Under the pieces are notes generated by a model. That model ran no database searches and had not been told where the DNA came from. It saw nothing but the letters and a program-made list of their open reading frames with translations. From Suilimivivens sp964614185 (lineage in GTDB: Bacteria; Bacillota; Clostridia; Lachnospirales; Lachnospiraceae), in contig CAZTKJ010000009.1 in assembly GCA_964614185.1 (NCBI GenBank), forward strand, positions 7,290-71,289: a stretch of DNA of 64,000 nucleotides. Direction: 5' to 3'. The translations under genes and the position numbers were made by a program. Below, piece by piece: positions 41,935 to 51,031 of this stretch. Each line of letters starts with the position of its first letter. The stretch's first letter is position 1.

Positions 41935-42176
41935 TAAGATTAGGGTATCAAAACCCTAATTGAAACTGTTGCATGGCAGATTGTACAAAAGAATTTTGGG
42001 TAAACGACTTTTGCACGATGGAGCCAAAACTCAAAAATCGTGGAAGCCTTTACTGAACACGATTTTTGTTTTAGGAGGTTTGGCGAAATGGTTCGCGCAA
42101 TGGAGTGCGCACAAATTCTTTTGTACAATTTGCCATCAAATAACTGTCATATAGGACTTTTGATACCCTAATCCTA
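41935..42176. mobile_element. 240-bp nested inverted-repeat element (MITE-like)
   Basis: ATAAGATTAGGGTATCAAAA on the left (41935 on) is matched by TTTTGATACCCTAATC on the right (42158-42173). Inner arms (41974-41996 with 42113-42135) and a central pair CAAAAATCGTG (42032) / CACGATTTTTG (42058) give a branched hairpin. No transposase is encoded; short frames across it have no ribosome site. The 41537-41934 part of the gap is AT-rich and shows no gene. Confidence 0.6.
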
Positions 42177-42203
42177 TGAAAATGTACGCTGCAAGACGCA
42201 CCT

Positions 42204-42244
42204 AAAAAGAGCTGTGCACGAAATTAACTTCGTGTACAGCTCTT
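42204..42244 (-). terminator. Terminator of the NlpC/P60 gene
   Basis: A 16-bp stem (42207-42222 with 42229-42244) with one wobble, followed leftward by TTTTT. It ends the leftward transcript. Confidence 0.85.
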
Positions 42245-42274
42245 CATTCTTACTTTCAGTCTCTTTCAGATCTT

Positions 42275-43573
42275 TTAGAAAATTCTTCTGATTGAAAGAA
42301 TGGAACGATAGCTTGCGCTGGAAATAATAATACCTGTCTTGGAAGTAGAAGCATGGACAATCTGTCCGCCTCCAATATAAATACCTACGTGACCGGAGTA
42401 ACAGATAATATCACCAGGCTGTGCATTGTCAAGGCTTCCTACAGCGCTTCCTACATTTCGGTCTGCTGCTGATGAGTGAGGAAGGCTTACTCCAAAGTTC
42501 TCATATACACTCATTACGAATCCGGAGCAATCGGCGCCATTGGTCAATGACGTACCACCCCATACATAAGGATTACCAACAAACTGACAAGCAAAGTTCG
42601 CTACAGACTGTCCCAGTTCGCTGCCGCCTCCTGAAATCACAGGCGGTGTTATGTTCTCATTGCTGCTTCCCTTATTGGAAGAATTAGCTTTCGCTTTTTT
42701 CGCTGCTGCTTCCTGAGCTGCTTTTCTCTCCGCTGCTTCCTGGGCAAGCCTTGCTTCTTCTTCTGCTTTAGATTCTGCCTTTACAAATTCAGTGGAAAGT
42801 ACAACGTAATCTAAGGAAATATAACCCTTTCCTTCTTCTATATCAACCTGGGCAAAACCATCTATTTCTTCTGTCACAAGCAGTTCATCACCAATAGGTA
42901 CCATACCAATGACAGACGATTCTGTTGTAGGTTCTTCTCTTACATAAAGTGTTGTAGTATTTACTGTAGCAATTCTGGTTCCTACCTGCTTAGCCAGTTC
43001 TACTGCATCATCACCTGTTACACAATACTCTGCTTTTACATAACCGGTAACACTTCCTGATGTGATCTTATACCATCCGTCTTCTTCGGAAATAAACTCT
43101 CCAACGGATTTATCATAAAGTTTCCCTAATATTTCACCCTTCTCACTGGGAATGCTTCTTACATTAACATAATCATTAACCTTGGCAATGACCAGTGATT
43201 TAAATCCTTCTTCTTCCTTCTTTGCTGCCAATTCCCTTTCCTTTTCAGGAATTGTCTTATCTAAAGATGCAATTGCTGTTTCTTCTATTACTTTTTCTTC
43301 TTTGATGGGTTGGATTTCTAATTCTACAACATCATCCAAAGAATCTGCTGTAGCTGTTGGTGCTGCTGTGGCTTCCTGTTTTTCATCTTTCTTCTCGCTT
43401 TTTTCTTCTTCATCAGCCAGGCTTTTAACACTGGTGGCATTAGATGCAAGGAAAAAATCAATACCCGCTGAGGGAAGTCCTGCTTCTTTTGCAAAGCTCT
43501 CTATATTCATACTGGAAAATAAGAGTGCTGCTGACATAACACACACTGCTATTTTCACGTTTTTCTTCTGCAT
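42275..43573 (-). CDS. Secreted SH3-NlpC/P60 peptidoglycan hydrolase
   Basis: 432 residues from Met at 43573 with GGAGGA site. A signal peptide (VKIAVCVMSAALLFSSMNIE) is followed by an acidic region, two bacterial SH3 domains (about 125-190 and 200-270), a charged Ala/Glu/Lys linker and a NlpC/P60 domain (about 320-432). Catalytic Cys lies in GADCSGFVMSVY and His in SGHVGIYI. It probably cleaves stem peptides during cell separation. Confidence 0.92.
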   Translation of the reverse strand: MQKKNVKIAVCVMSAALLFSSMNIESFAKEAGLPSAGIDFFLASNATSVKSLADEEEKSEKKDEKQEATAAPTATADSLDDVVELEIQPIKEEKVIEETAIASLDKTIPEKERELAAKKEEEGFKSLVIAKVNDYVNVRSIPSEKGEILGKLYDKSVGEFISEEDGWYKITSGSVTGYVKAEYCVTGDDAVELAKQVGTRIATVNTTTLYVREEPTTESSVIGMVPIGDELLVTEEIDGFAQVDIEEGKGYISLDYVVLSTEFVKAESKAEEEARLAQEAAERKAAQEAAAKKAKANSSNKGSSNENITPPVISGGGSELGQSVANFACQFVGNPYVWGGTSLTNGADCSGFVMSVYENFGVSLPHSSAADRNVGSAVGSLDNAQPGDIICYSGHVGIYIGGGQIVHASTSKTGIIISSASYRSILSIRRIF

Positions 43574-43768
43574 AAATTCCTCCACTAATTAATACATAAT
43601 AGTAAATGTTACAAAAATGTTAAAAACAATATAACACTTTCTCTTTTGGCTGTCAACAGTTTCCATAATTTGGACAACCGCTTGCGCACCCCATAAAATC
43701 ACGCTTTTTAACCTCAAAATCTGACCAAGTAAGTCAAATGTGACACAAGATATAGTGTTTTTTAGGCA

Positions 43769-43796
43769 AAAAAAAGAAGCTTTTCGACTTCTTTTT
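43769..43796. terminator. Terminator of trxB
   Basis: AAAAAAGAAG (43769-43778) and CTTCTTTTTT (43787-43796) with an 8-nt loop form a terminator readable in both directions. Confidence 0.8.
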
Positions 43797-43821
43797 TCCT
43801 AAAAATTTTTATTAAATTTAA

Positions 43822-44784
43822 TTATTTTGTAATTTTTAATTGTTTTTCCACGCCGCCACAGTGCAACAAATACTCTTGTACGGAATGAATCGCATTGGCT
43901 CCATCTGCTGCCGCCGTCACAATTTGTCGCAGTTTTTTCGTCCTTACATCTCCTGCTGCAAAAATGCCCGGAGTGCTGCAGACACAATCTTCACCGGCAA
44001 TAACATACCCTTTTTCGTCACAATCTGCAATTTCTTTCAGGATACTGCTGTCAGGAATAATTCCTACTGCAATAAAAACACCGTCAACATCAATCTTTTT
44101 GGATTCTCCTGTTTGCACATCTTTAAGATAAAGACCTTCCACATGATCCTGCCCTTCAACTGTTTCCGCCACAGTATTCCATAGGATTTCCACATTAGGA
44201 AGAGCTTTGACCTTATCCTGCAATATCCGGGCAGCCCGAAGCTCATCTCTTCTATGGATCAGATAAACCTTTTTACATGTTCTTGCAAGGAATACGGCAT
44301 CCTCTGCTGCCACATCACCGCCTCCGATCACTGCCGTAGTCTTTCCCCTGAAAAATGCTCCATCGCAGATAGCGCAATAAGAAACTCCTCTTCCCAAAAG
44401 CTCCTCTTCACCCGGAATATTCAACTTTGCATGCACGGCTCCCATAGCTGCCACCACGGTCTTCGCATAAAGCACTTCTTCATCTGTCTCTATCAGAAAT
44501 CCTTCTTCTCCTGTGTTCTCTATTTGACCGGCCTTAATACTGACAACTGTTCCTGTTTTAAATCCACATTCCAGTTTATCAGCATGCTCCCGGAACTTCA
44601 TCCCCATATCAAAACCGTTTATTCCATAAAATCCGGGATAATTGTCCACTTCATAAGTATTCAGTACCTGTCCTCCACTTATGGAATTTTTCTCTATTGT
44701 AACCGCATCAAGTCCCGCTCTTTTAGCATAGATGGCTGCACTAAGACCTGCGGGGCCTGCGCCTATGATCACTACGTCATACAT
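43822..44784 (-). CDS. trxB: Thioredoxin reductase
   Basis: 320 residues. FAD-binding GAGPAGLSAAIYAKRAG at the N-terminus, the redox pair SYCAICDG at about 135-140, the NAD(P)H-binding GGGDVAAEDAVFLA and the C-terminal FAD motif GIFAAGDVRTKKLRQ are all present. It keeps thioredoxin reduced. It starts 13 nt after an SDR gene, so they are co-transcribed. Confidence 0.93.
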   Translation of the reverse strand: MYDVVIIGAGPAGLSAAIYAKRAGLDAVTIEKNSISGGQVLNTYEVDNYPGFYGINGFDMGMKFREHADKLECGFKTGTVVSIKAGQIENTGEEGFLIETDEEVLYAKTVVAAMGAVHAKLNIPGEEELLGRGVSYCAICDGAFFRGKTTAVIGGGDVAAEDAVFLARTCKKVYLIHRRDELRAARILQDKVKALPNVEILWNTVAETVEGQDHVEGLYLKDVQTGESKKIDVDGVFIAVGIIPDSSILKEIADCDEKGYVIAGEDCVCSTPGIFAAGDVRTKKLRQIVTAAADGANAIHSVQEYLLHCGGVEKQLKITK

Positions 44785-44797
44785 ACATTGCCCTTTC

Positions 44798-45517
44798 TTA
44801 AATCCATCCTCCGTCCATGGTAATGATCTGCCCGGTTAAGTAAGCGGGGGATTCCAAAATCTTTCCTACCATTTCTGCCGCTTCCTGTACCGTTCCTATC
44901 CGGTCTGAGGGTATTTCTTCTTTAATATCTTCTATTTCCTCAAGGGAAAAACAGTCATTCATCTCTGTATCGATCATACCAAAAGCAACTGCATTGACCT
45001 GAATATTACTGGGGGCCAGTTCCTTTGCAAGGGCTCTTGTAAAACTGTTAACGCCTCCTTTGGATGCACTGTATGCCACTTCCATAGAAGCGCCCACATT
45101 TCCCCAAACAGAAGATATATTGATTATTTTACCTGATTTTCGATGAATCATACCCGGAATCACACCTTTGCAAGTATAAAACAGCGAATTCAGGTTCGTA
45201 CCTATCACCTGCTGCCAGTCACTGACTGACATATCCGTAAGAAGTCCTATATAAGAAACTGCTGCATTATTAATAAGAACATCCACTTCTCCAATCCGGG
45301 TAAATAAACGCTCTACCTGTTCCGGATCCGACACATCACACAATGCTGTCATACAGCAAATGTGGTATTGCTCCTGCAGTTTTTCTTTTAATCTGTCCAT
45401 TGCTTCCTTGGATTTTCTGCACACCAGGATCAAATCATAACCTTCTTTGGCAAGCACCTTGGCAATGGCTGCTCCGATTCCTCTTGAGGCGCCGGTAACA
45501 AGAGCTTTTTTACGCAT
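44798..45517 (-). CDS. SDR oxidoreductase, YmfI-like (EF-P 5-aminopentanone reductase type)
   Basis: 239 residues. TGASRGIGAAIAKVLAKEG gives the cofactor site; Ser in NISSVWGNVGAS and Tyr/Lys in AYSASKGGVNS form the catalytic set. The segment IPGMIHRKSGKIINISSVWG closely follows YmfI of Bacillus, which reduces the EF-P modification, more than FabG. FabG remains an alternative. Confidence 0.82.
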   Translation of the reverse strand: MRKKALVTGASRGIGAAIAKVLAKEGYDLILVCRKSKEAMDRLKEKLQEQYHICCMTALCDVSDPEQVERLFTRIGEVDVLINNAAVSYIGLLTDMSVSDWQQVIGTNLNSLFYTCKGVIPGMIHRKSGKIINISSVWGNVGASMEVAYSASKGGVNSFTRALAKELAPSNIQVNAVAFGMIDTEMNDCFSLEEIEDIKEEIPSDRIGTVQEAAEMVGKILESPAYLTGQIITMDGGWI

Positions 45518-45546
45518 ATTTATACCTTTGCTCCTTCCCCAAATCG

Positions 45547-46419
45547 TTAAATCAAATTTTTGATTCCATCACAGATTCTTCTGGCCACTGTAGGATTATT
45601 CATTGTATAAATATGAATCCCTTCCACATCATGGGCAATTAAATCCACAATCTGATTGAGTGTGTAAACCATGCCTGCATCCAATAGCGCTTCCTTATTA
45701 TTTTCATACTTATGAAGAACCCGCTCAAATTTGGGCGGCAGGGAGGCGCCACAGGTATTTACCATACGCTCTACCTGGGCTCTGTTAGTAACAGGCATAA
45801 CACCTGCATCAACAGGTACATCAATTCCTGCTATTCGTGTTTTTTCATAAAAACGGTAAAACATTTCATTGTCAAAAAACAACTGTGAGATCAAGTGATC
45901 CGCTCCCGCATCTACTTTTTTCTTCAGATTACGGATATCTGTAACTGCATCCGGCGCTTCCAGATGGGTTTCCGGATAGCAGCCGCCACTGATACTGTAA
46001 TCCCCTTTTGTCTTTACAAATTCCACAAGCTCACTGGCATACTTAAAATCATGCTTCATGGGAAAATTAGGATTTACGTCACCCCGAAGAGCAAGTATGT
46101 TTTCAATGCCTGCATCATCAAGCTGTTTTAGGATTTCATTGATTTCTTTTTTATCGTAATGAAGACAGGTAAGATGGACAAGGGGCTCTATTCCATAGTT
46201 ATTTTTGATTTTTTTTGCTATTTCTACCGTCTTATTGTCTCCCGTGCTGCCTCCTGCTCCAAAGGTGACACTGATAAAGTCCGGATGCAGGTCACAAAGC
46301 AGCTCCAGCGTTTCGTCAATATTTTTAAGGGCCGCCTCTTTCTTGGGAGGAAAAATCTCAAAAGAAAGTACCGGTTTATTTTCTCTTTTTTTTGTTTCAA
46401 ATATGGATGGAATTTTCAT
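45547..46419 (-). CDS. metF: 5,10-methylenetetrahydrofolate reductase
   Basis: 290 residues. LSFEIFPPKKEAALKN, FISVTFGAGGSTGDNK, NILALRGDVNPN and ISQLFFDNEMFYRF are diagnostic for the MTHFR TIM-barrel flavoprotein. It makes 5-methyl-THF for methionine or acetogenic pathways. Size fits the bacterial family. AGGAAAT precedes the start. Confidence 0.95.
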   Translation of the reverse strand: MKIPSIFETKKRENKPVLSFEIFPPKKEAALKNIDETLELLCDLHPDFISVTFGAGGSTGDNKTVEIAKKIKNNYGIEPLVHLTCLHYDKKEINEILKQLDDAGIENILALRGDVNPNFPMKHDFKYASELVEFVKTKGDYSISGGCYPETHLEAPDAVTDIRNLKKKVDAGADHLISQLFFDNEMFYRFYEKTRIAGIDVPVDAGVMPVTNRAQVERMVNTCGASLPPKFERVLHKYENNKEALLDAGMVYTLNQIVDLIAHDVEGIHIYTMNNPTVARRICDGIKNLI

Positions 46420-46443
46420 ACTCTGATTTCCTTTCTGCTTTGT

Positions 46444-47454
46444 TTAATTTCTATCTAATTGAGGGAACAAATCAATTTCCTCTGTATAGTCGATCCAGCC
46501 GAGATGATAAGCCGTAACCGGTGACAGAATCTTGTCAATGCTCTTTTGTCCGCTTCCTGATACAGTATACATAAGCTCATTCGAATAAATATCTGCAATA
46601 TAGTCTGTTGCATCTTTCGTAAATTCTGCATCTTCATACAGGTCATGAGCTCCAAAAACATGCAGAATCTCATGGGCATAAACTGCCGGTGTTTCTTCCT
46701 TGCCTTTCCTATAGTAGTCACCGCTAAAAAGAATAATGGTTTCCTGTTCATTATCTGTGCCATCATAAACAATGGCATAGGAAATCCCCGGATTGTTTAC
46801 GAAAATGCAAGTGGCAATTCCCAAAGCCTCATACTGCTTTAATAAACTTTCATAAGAAATCTTTTCATCAAGCCACCTGACAATTTCTTCATCCAGCCGG
46901 TCCATATAGTCAGTGTCTTCATTAATAAGGAAATCTGTCTCTGCCTCCACTAAAAGACTGCTTTCATCTCTCCAATCGTAAATCAGCTCCGTATCAACGC
47001 CATATGCTAAAGCCTGACTTTCAATGTAGTCTGCAGCTATTTTCATTTTCCCAAGCATCTTTACTTTTTCTTCTTCTGTCCATCCACTCTCCGGTGTGGT
47101 GACAAATAAGCTTACCAAAACGTTTTTTCCATTTAAAAAAGGAGCGCTTCCAAGTCCAAAGCTGCTTCTGGGGTCTCCCAAAACCTCAGGTTCCGGCATT
47201 CCATCCGCCGTCTCCGGCACCTTTGCAGACGATTCCAAATCATCTGCCTGAGGCTGAATGGGCGATTCCTCTTTTTCTTCCGTCAGTTGTATCTCTTCCT
47301 GAACCCAGGCAGATATTTCCGGCGTTTTACTTCCCATATCTTCCCTCTCCGGTATATTCTCATGGGCTGCACAGCCTGCTATCCATAGTACTGCCAATAA
47401 TGCTGCTAATATCTTTATTCTTTTCTTTTTACTGAAATTTTCTTTTCTTCTCAT
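46444..47454 (-). CDS. Lipoprotein zinc metalloprotease-like protein
   Basis: 336 residues from Met at 47454. Lipobox: LLAVLWIAGCAAH. The region AVYAHEILHVFGAHDLYE holds a zincin HExxH motif with a third His (HExxHxxxxxH). The N-terminal part after the lipobox is a Pro/Glu-rich spacer. It starts 13 nt after the radical SAM stop and so shares its transcript. Substrate unknown. A longer frame upstream lies in the neighbouring gene and is not used. Confidence 0.78.
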   Translation of the reverse strand: MRRKENFSKKKRIKILAALLAVLWIAGCAAHENIPEREDMGSKTPEISAWVQEEIQLTEEKEESPIQPQADDLESSAKVPETADGMPEPEVLGDPRSSFGLGSAPFLNGKNVLVSLFVTTPESGWTEEEKVKMLGKMKIAADYIESQALAYGVDTELIYDWRDESSLLVEAETDFLINEDTDYMDRLDEEIVRWLDEKISYESLLKQYEALGIATCIFVNNPGISYAIVYDGTDNEQETIILFSGDYYRKGKEETPAVYAHEILHVFGAHDLYEDAEFTKDATDYIADIYSNELMYTVSGSGQKSIDKILSPVTAYHLGWIDYTEEIDLFPQLDRN

Positions 47455-47467
47455 TTTCTGGCCGTTC

Positions 47468-48340
47468 TTATAAGAGCAGCTGCATCTGCTCTCCTGCTTC
47501 TTTGTCTTCAAACTCATGGAGATATGCAAAGTTTCTGTTCACATCTGCTTCTATCCCATGAGACGCGCATGTTGAATAAAATATCTCCATTAACTGTTTG
47601 TTATGATCTGAAGAAATTTCATAAGATAATCCATACTTTTTCTTATATACTTCTTTCAGACCCGGGAAATGCTCATCCAGTTTTTGATAAAAATACTCTC
47701 TGTTACCCTCTCTGAGAGTCAATCCCATTCCAAAACAAATAATACCATGGACTTTTGCTTCTATACAATAAGCAAGAATTCCTCTTAGATTTTCTTCCGT
47801 ATCATTGATAAAAGGCAGAATGGGATCCAGCCAGACCACTGTGGGAATGCCATTGTCTCTCATTTGATTCAGCACTTCCACCCGCCTTGCCGTAGTACAG
47901 ACATTTGGCTCTATGATCCTGCATAATCCCTCATCATATGTAGTAAGCGTGATCTGAACTACCGCTTTTGTTTTTTCATTGATTCTTTTAAGCAGATCCA
48001 AATCCCTCAAAATACGATCCGATTTAGTCTGAACCGCTATGCCAAAACCATATCTTTCAATCAGTTCCAGACATCTTCTCATATTTTGTAACTTTTCTTC
48101 ACAGTGCATATAAGGATCTGTCATACCTCCTGTTGCTATCATACACCTTTTTCGCTTACTGCGTAAGGCATTTTCTAAAAGTTCCACCGCATTTGTCTTT
48201 ATCTCAACATCTTCAAAAGGAAAATCCATTCTGTAACAGCTGCTTCTGGAATCACAGTAAATGCAGCCATGGGTACAGCCTCTGTAGATGTTCATTCCAT
48301 TATTTGCCGACAAAATGCCTTTGGCCTCTTTTCCGTGCAT
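47468..48340 (-). CDS. Radical SAM protein, SplB/Rv2578c-like
   Basis: 290 residues from Met at 48340. The [4Fe-4S] motif CTHGCIYCD (CxxxCxxC) lies at about residue 25, followed by the SPL-type pattern (MIATGGMTDPYMHCEEKLQN, FGIAVQTKSDRILRDL). Longer frames start inside a terminator, so the true start is at 48340 or 48346. Reaction unknown; the family includes spore photoproduct lyase relatives. Confidence 0.82.
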   Translation of the reverse strand: MHGKEAKGILSANNGMNIYRGCTHGCIYCDSRSSCYRMDFPFEDVEIKTNAVELLENALRSKRKRCMIATGGMTDPYMHCEEKLQNMRRCLELIERYGFGIAVQTKSDRILRDLDLLKRINEKTKAVVQITLTTYDEGLCRIIEPNVCTTARRVEVLNQMRDNGIPTVVWLDPILPFINDTEENLRGILAYCIEAKVHGIICFGMGLTLREGNREYFYQKLDEHFPGLKEVYKKKYGLSYEISSDHNKQLMEIFYSTCASHGIEADVNRNFAYLHEFEDKEAGEQMQLLL

Positions 48341-48353
48341 AATCATCTCTCTT

Positions 48354-48385
48354 TTCAAAAAAAGTACGGACATTTCTGTCCGTAC
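48354..48385 (-). terminator. Terminator just before the radical SAM start
   Basis: GTACGGACA (48364-48372) and TGTCCGTAC (48377-48385) form a perfect 9-bp stem with a T tract leftward. It ends transcripts of the small gene to its right. Confidence 0.8.
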
Positions 48386-48422
48386 TCCATTATACTTGAT
48401 TCACATAAACATGGAAAGAACT

Positions 48423-48644
48423 TTATCCGATACTGGGACCTCCAAACAAGTCTCTTACATTTTCTTCCGGTGGAACAGCATTTCTGATCTGTTCTTTTTG
48501 ATTCTCATTTTCAGCATCCTTGTATCGGAAAATCATTTCTTCTTTTTCCGCTTCAGTCAGCGTTCTGCCTCCCGCTTCGGAACATTCGTCAAAAAGGCTG
48601 TTCATGGCCAGCCCTAAAGGCAAGTTTGAATATTCATAATCCAT
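48423..48644 (-). CDS. Hypothetical small acidic protein
   Basis: 73 residues from ATG at 48644 with GGAGGTG 7 nt upstream (a GTG at 48650 is less likely). Features: LPLGLAMNSLFDECSEAGGR, then TEAEKEEMIFRYKDAENENQ. Unknown function. It has its own terminator. Confidence 0.65.
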   Translation of the reverse strand: MDYEYSNLPLGLAMNSLFDECSEAGGRTLTEAEKEEMIFRYKDAENENQKEQIRNAVPPEENVRDLFGGPSIG

Positions 48645-48713
48645 TTTCACACACCTCCGTTATCAGTATGTGAAAATGTACTTTTATTTAAACTGTTAAA
48701 AATTTCAATTCAT

Positions 48714-49328
48714 TTATAAGGAATAGGAATCGGTATATACACACCTTATGGCATATATCCGGTTTCCATAGACAGATAACGGCTGCAATCCATCTGCTAA
48801 AGGATCCATACAATAAAACATTCCATCTTCCGCCTTTACGATCAATACATAATGGAAATTACCGATTCCGTGCATTCTTACTCTGGCAATGGGATACCTT
48901 CCCTCTTTCAGATCATCTTCCAGTATCTGTGATGATACCTCCTGATATACTTGTGCCTTAAAAGTTCCCGTATCGTTAAGGCGTCCCCACAACAGATTTC
49001 CTTCTCCATCATATACATTCTGCCGGGAAAAATCTTCATTAAGGCTTTCCGGTGTTTCTATGTTACCGTCCATCATGGATACGGCTGATGCAATACAGCT
49101 TACAAGGCATCCTGAGCTTTTTAATGTATAGGAGGAATCTCCTAAAGTATCCTTGGCCCATTTGGAATCATCCTGTCTGTAAAAAACTACCTCGGTGTCA
49201 GATTTTATATCCTCTGAAGGATGCAGCACCTTACTTCCGCGCCAGCGCAGTAATAAAAAAACTGCTGCTATAGCTGCTATAACTATCATTCCCATTAAAA
49301 TAAAATATATTTTATTCTTTTTTCTCAT
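48714..49328 (-). CDS. Membrane-anchored C39-like peptidase domain protein
   Basis: 204 residues. One N-terminal membrane helix (IYFILMGMIVIAAIAAVFLL), then an extracellular papain-like C39_2 domain: YRQDDSKWAKDTLG, catalytic Cys region SSGCLVSCIASAVSMM and His in GNFHYVLIVKAED. It could trim or crosslink surface proteins. It follows the DUF4153 gene at 4 nt. Confidence 0.78.
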   Translation of the reverse strand: MRKKNKIYFILMGMIVIAAIAAVFLLLRWRGSKVLHPSEDIKSDTEVVFYRQDDSKWAKDTLGDSSYTLKSSGCLVSCIASAVSMMDGNIETPESLNEDFSRQNVYDGEGNLLWGRLNDTGTFKAQVYQEVSSQILEDDLKEGRYPIARVRMHGIGNFHYVLIVKAEDGMFYCMDPLADGLQPLSVYGNRIYAIRCVYTDSYSL

Positions 49329-49332
49329 TTAC

Positions 49333-51015
49333 TTATCTTTCCAGCAGCATACCGCTGATATTTATATCGTATGTTTCTACAACTGCCGTTTTGTCATCCT
49401 TTGTAACGGTGGCATATCGGATTTCAAAATGATTCACATAAAATACCCGTCCATCCTCAAGTACGATCCTGTTATACTGCTTCATATAGGCGCTTGTATC
49501 CTTTTTGTCGCTTTTAGGATTCTGCTCTTTAAACTCCAGACATTTTTCATAAAATCCGCTAAGATCGATGGTTACTTCTTCTCCACTTTCTCTTTTATAA
49601 AATTTAAATTTTGAAAAATCAATTGCTCCTTCTGCTCTTGAATCATATTCTTCACTCTGATTCAACATATTCATTTTCGTAAAGCCTTCAACATCCATTT
49701 CTCCTGCCATTTGGCATCCGTGAATGTAATGCCATTTTTTTTCATAGGCCGCCTCTTCCTCTATAAATTCCTGTCCGTATCCATATCTTTCAAATTCCTC
49801 CGAACTGAGCCATGTTTCCTGATATCGGTAAGAACCCTTATAGCGGTTATATTCCAGCTCCGACAGCTCTTCCCCATTCTGCAGCTTCTCTAAATACTTA
49901 TCTAAAAAATATTTTTGGCTTCTTAAAGAAAGACTATACATATTGACCACCGGCGCTGTTACAGAAATGACCACAAGGACGACTAACAGCAAAAGCAGTC
50001 TCTCACAATGATTTCTGCTGATCTTCCATACCAATATGGTACCGATCTCAAAAATCACTACCATAACTGCCGCATATCTTTCCATGGTCAACCCATAAGA
50101 CCATATGCGCACTCCAATTGAATAAATCTGCATAAGGATCAGCGGCGCAAAAATGTAGGGAAGAACCGAAATGATTTTGCTGCGCAGGGTGTCATCCTTA
50201 TAACTTTCATTCAGAATCCATGTAGGCGCACTTACTGCAAACAGTGCCATTAAGGTTACAAAAATTGCATTAGACGGCATCTCACCGGAAAAAATAATCT
50301 TAAGTATATATGCGTATCCAATGACTAAACCACAGCCGCTGAAAATATTGATCAGATATTTTACAATAATATTAAATGTGGAACTGCTTTCCTTTTTCAT
50401 ATGATTCAGCCCATATATGGTATATGGAATCACATAAAAGTTCTGTAATACGAGAGCTATTTCATCTATATATCCCAGATCTATGGAAAATAATACATCT
50501 ACTACCAGCCATATGAACACGATCCCGATCCACACAATAACATAAATCACCGACATCTGGAAAAGATGATAAAAGACGCTTCTTACATATTCAGGAAATG
50601 ACACTTCCAATTTTCTATATGAATAATATACCGTAAAAATGATTGACACCAGTAAGCAGCCCAAAGCCAGCCCCTGGCCTCTTTTTACCCAGTAAAGCCC
50701 CAAGTCTTCATTGGATGACAAATAGATCAGCCCAACGCTGAGTACAACTGACAGGGGATAGAGCAATAAAAGCAGTTTCTTCTTCCCTTTCAGACAGGTT
50801 TCAAACAACAGGGAAAAGAAGAAAAGTAATGCAAAACATGCTGTTTCCTCTTCCAGATCATACTTAAGATAATATGAGATACCGCATACTCCTACCACTG
50901 TCCATATGAAAAGAATGATCATGCTGACTTTGAAATCAGCAAAAACTTCATATATTTTTTGAATGAACAAAACTACTTTATTTTTTATTTTTTTTATTAT
51001 TGCTTCTTTTTCCAC
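49333..51015 (-). CDS. DUF4153-type polytopic membrane protein
   Basis: 560 residues with 10-12 hydrophobic segments in the first 380 residues, then a soluble C-terminal domain of about 180 residues. The pattern (FYVIPYTIYGLNHM, YIFAPLILMQIYSIGVRIWS) suggests DUF4153. The function is unknown. It is in operon with neighbours on both sides. Confidence 0.65.
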   Translation of the reverse strand: MEKEAIIKKIKNKVVLFIQKIYEVFADFKVSMIILFIWTVVGVCGISYYLKYDLEEETACFALLFFFSLLFETCLKGKKKLLLLLYPLSVVLSVGLIYLSSNEDLGLYWVKRGQGLALGCLLVSIIFTVYYSYRKLEVSFPEYVRSVFYHLFQMSVIYVIVWIGIVFIWLVVDVLFSIDLGYIDEIALVLQNFYVIPYTIYGLNHMKKESSSTFNIIVKYLINIFSGCGLVIGYAYILKIIFSGEMPSNAIFVTLMALFAVSAPTWILNESYKDDTLRSKIISVLPYIFAPLILMQIYSIGVRIWSYGLTMERYAAVMVVIFEIGTILVWKISRNHCERLLLLLVVLVVISVTAPVVNMYSLSLRSQKYFLDKYLEKLQNGEELSELEYNRYKGSYRYQETWLSSEEFERYGYGQEFIEEEAAYEKKWHYIHGCQMAGEMDVEGFTKMNMLNQSEEYDSRAEGAIDFSKFKFYKRESGEEVTIDLSGFYEKCLEFKEQNPKSDKKDTSAYMKQYNRIVLEDGRVFYVNHFEIRYATVTKDDKTAVVETYDINISGMLLER

Positions 51016-51031
51016 TCTCTGCTCCTTTGTT

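Noticed and set aside
41940..42154. Short frames on both strands in the 240-bp inverted repeat
   Set aside because: They exist on both strands because of the symmetry and lack start signals.
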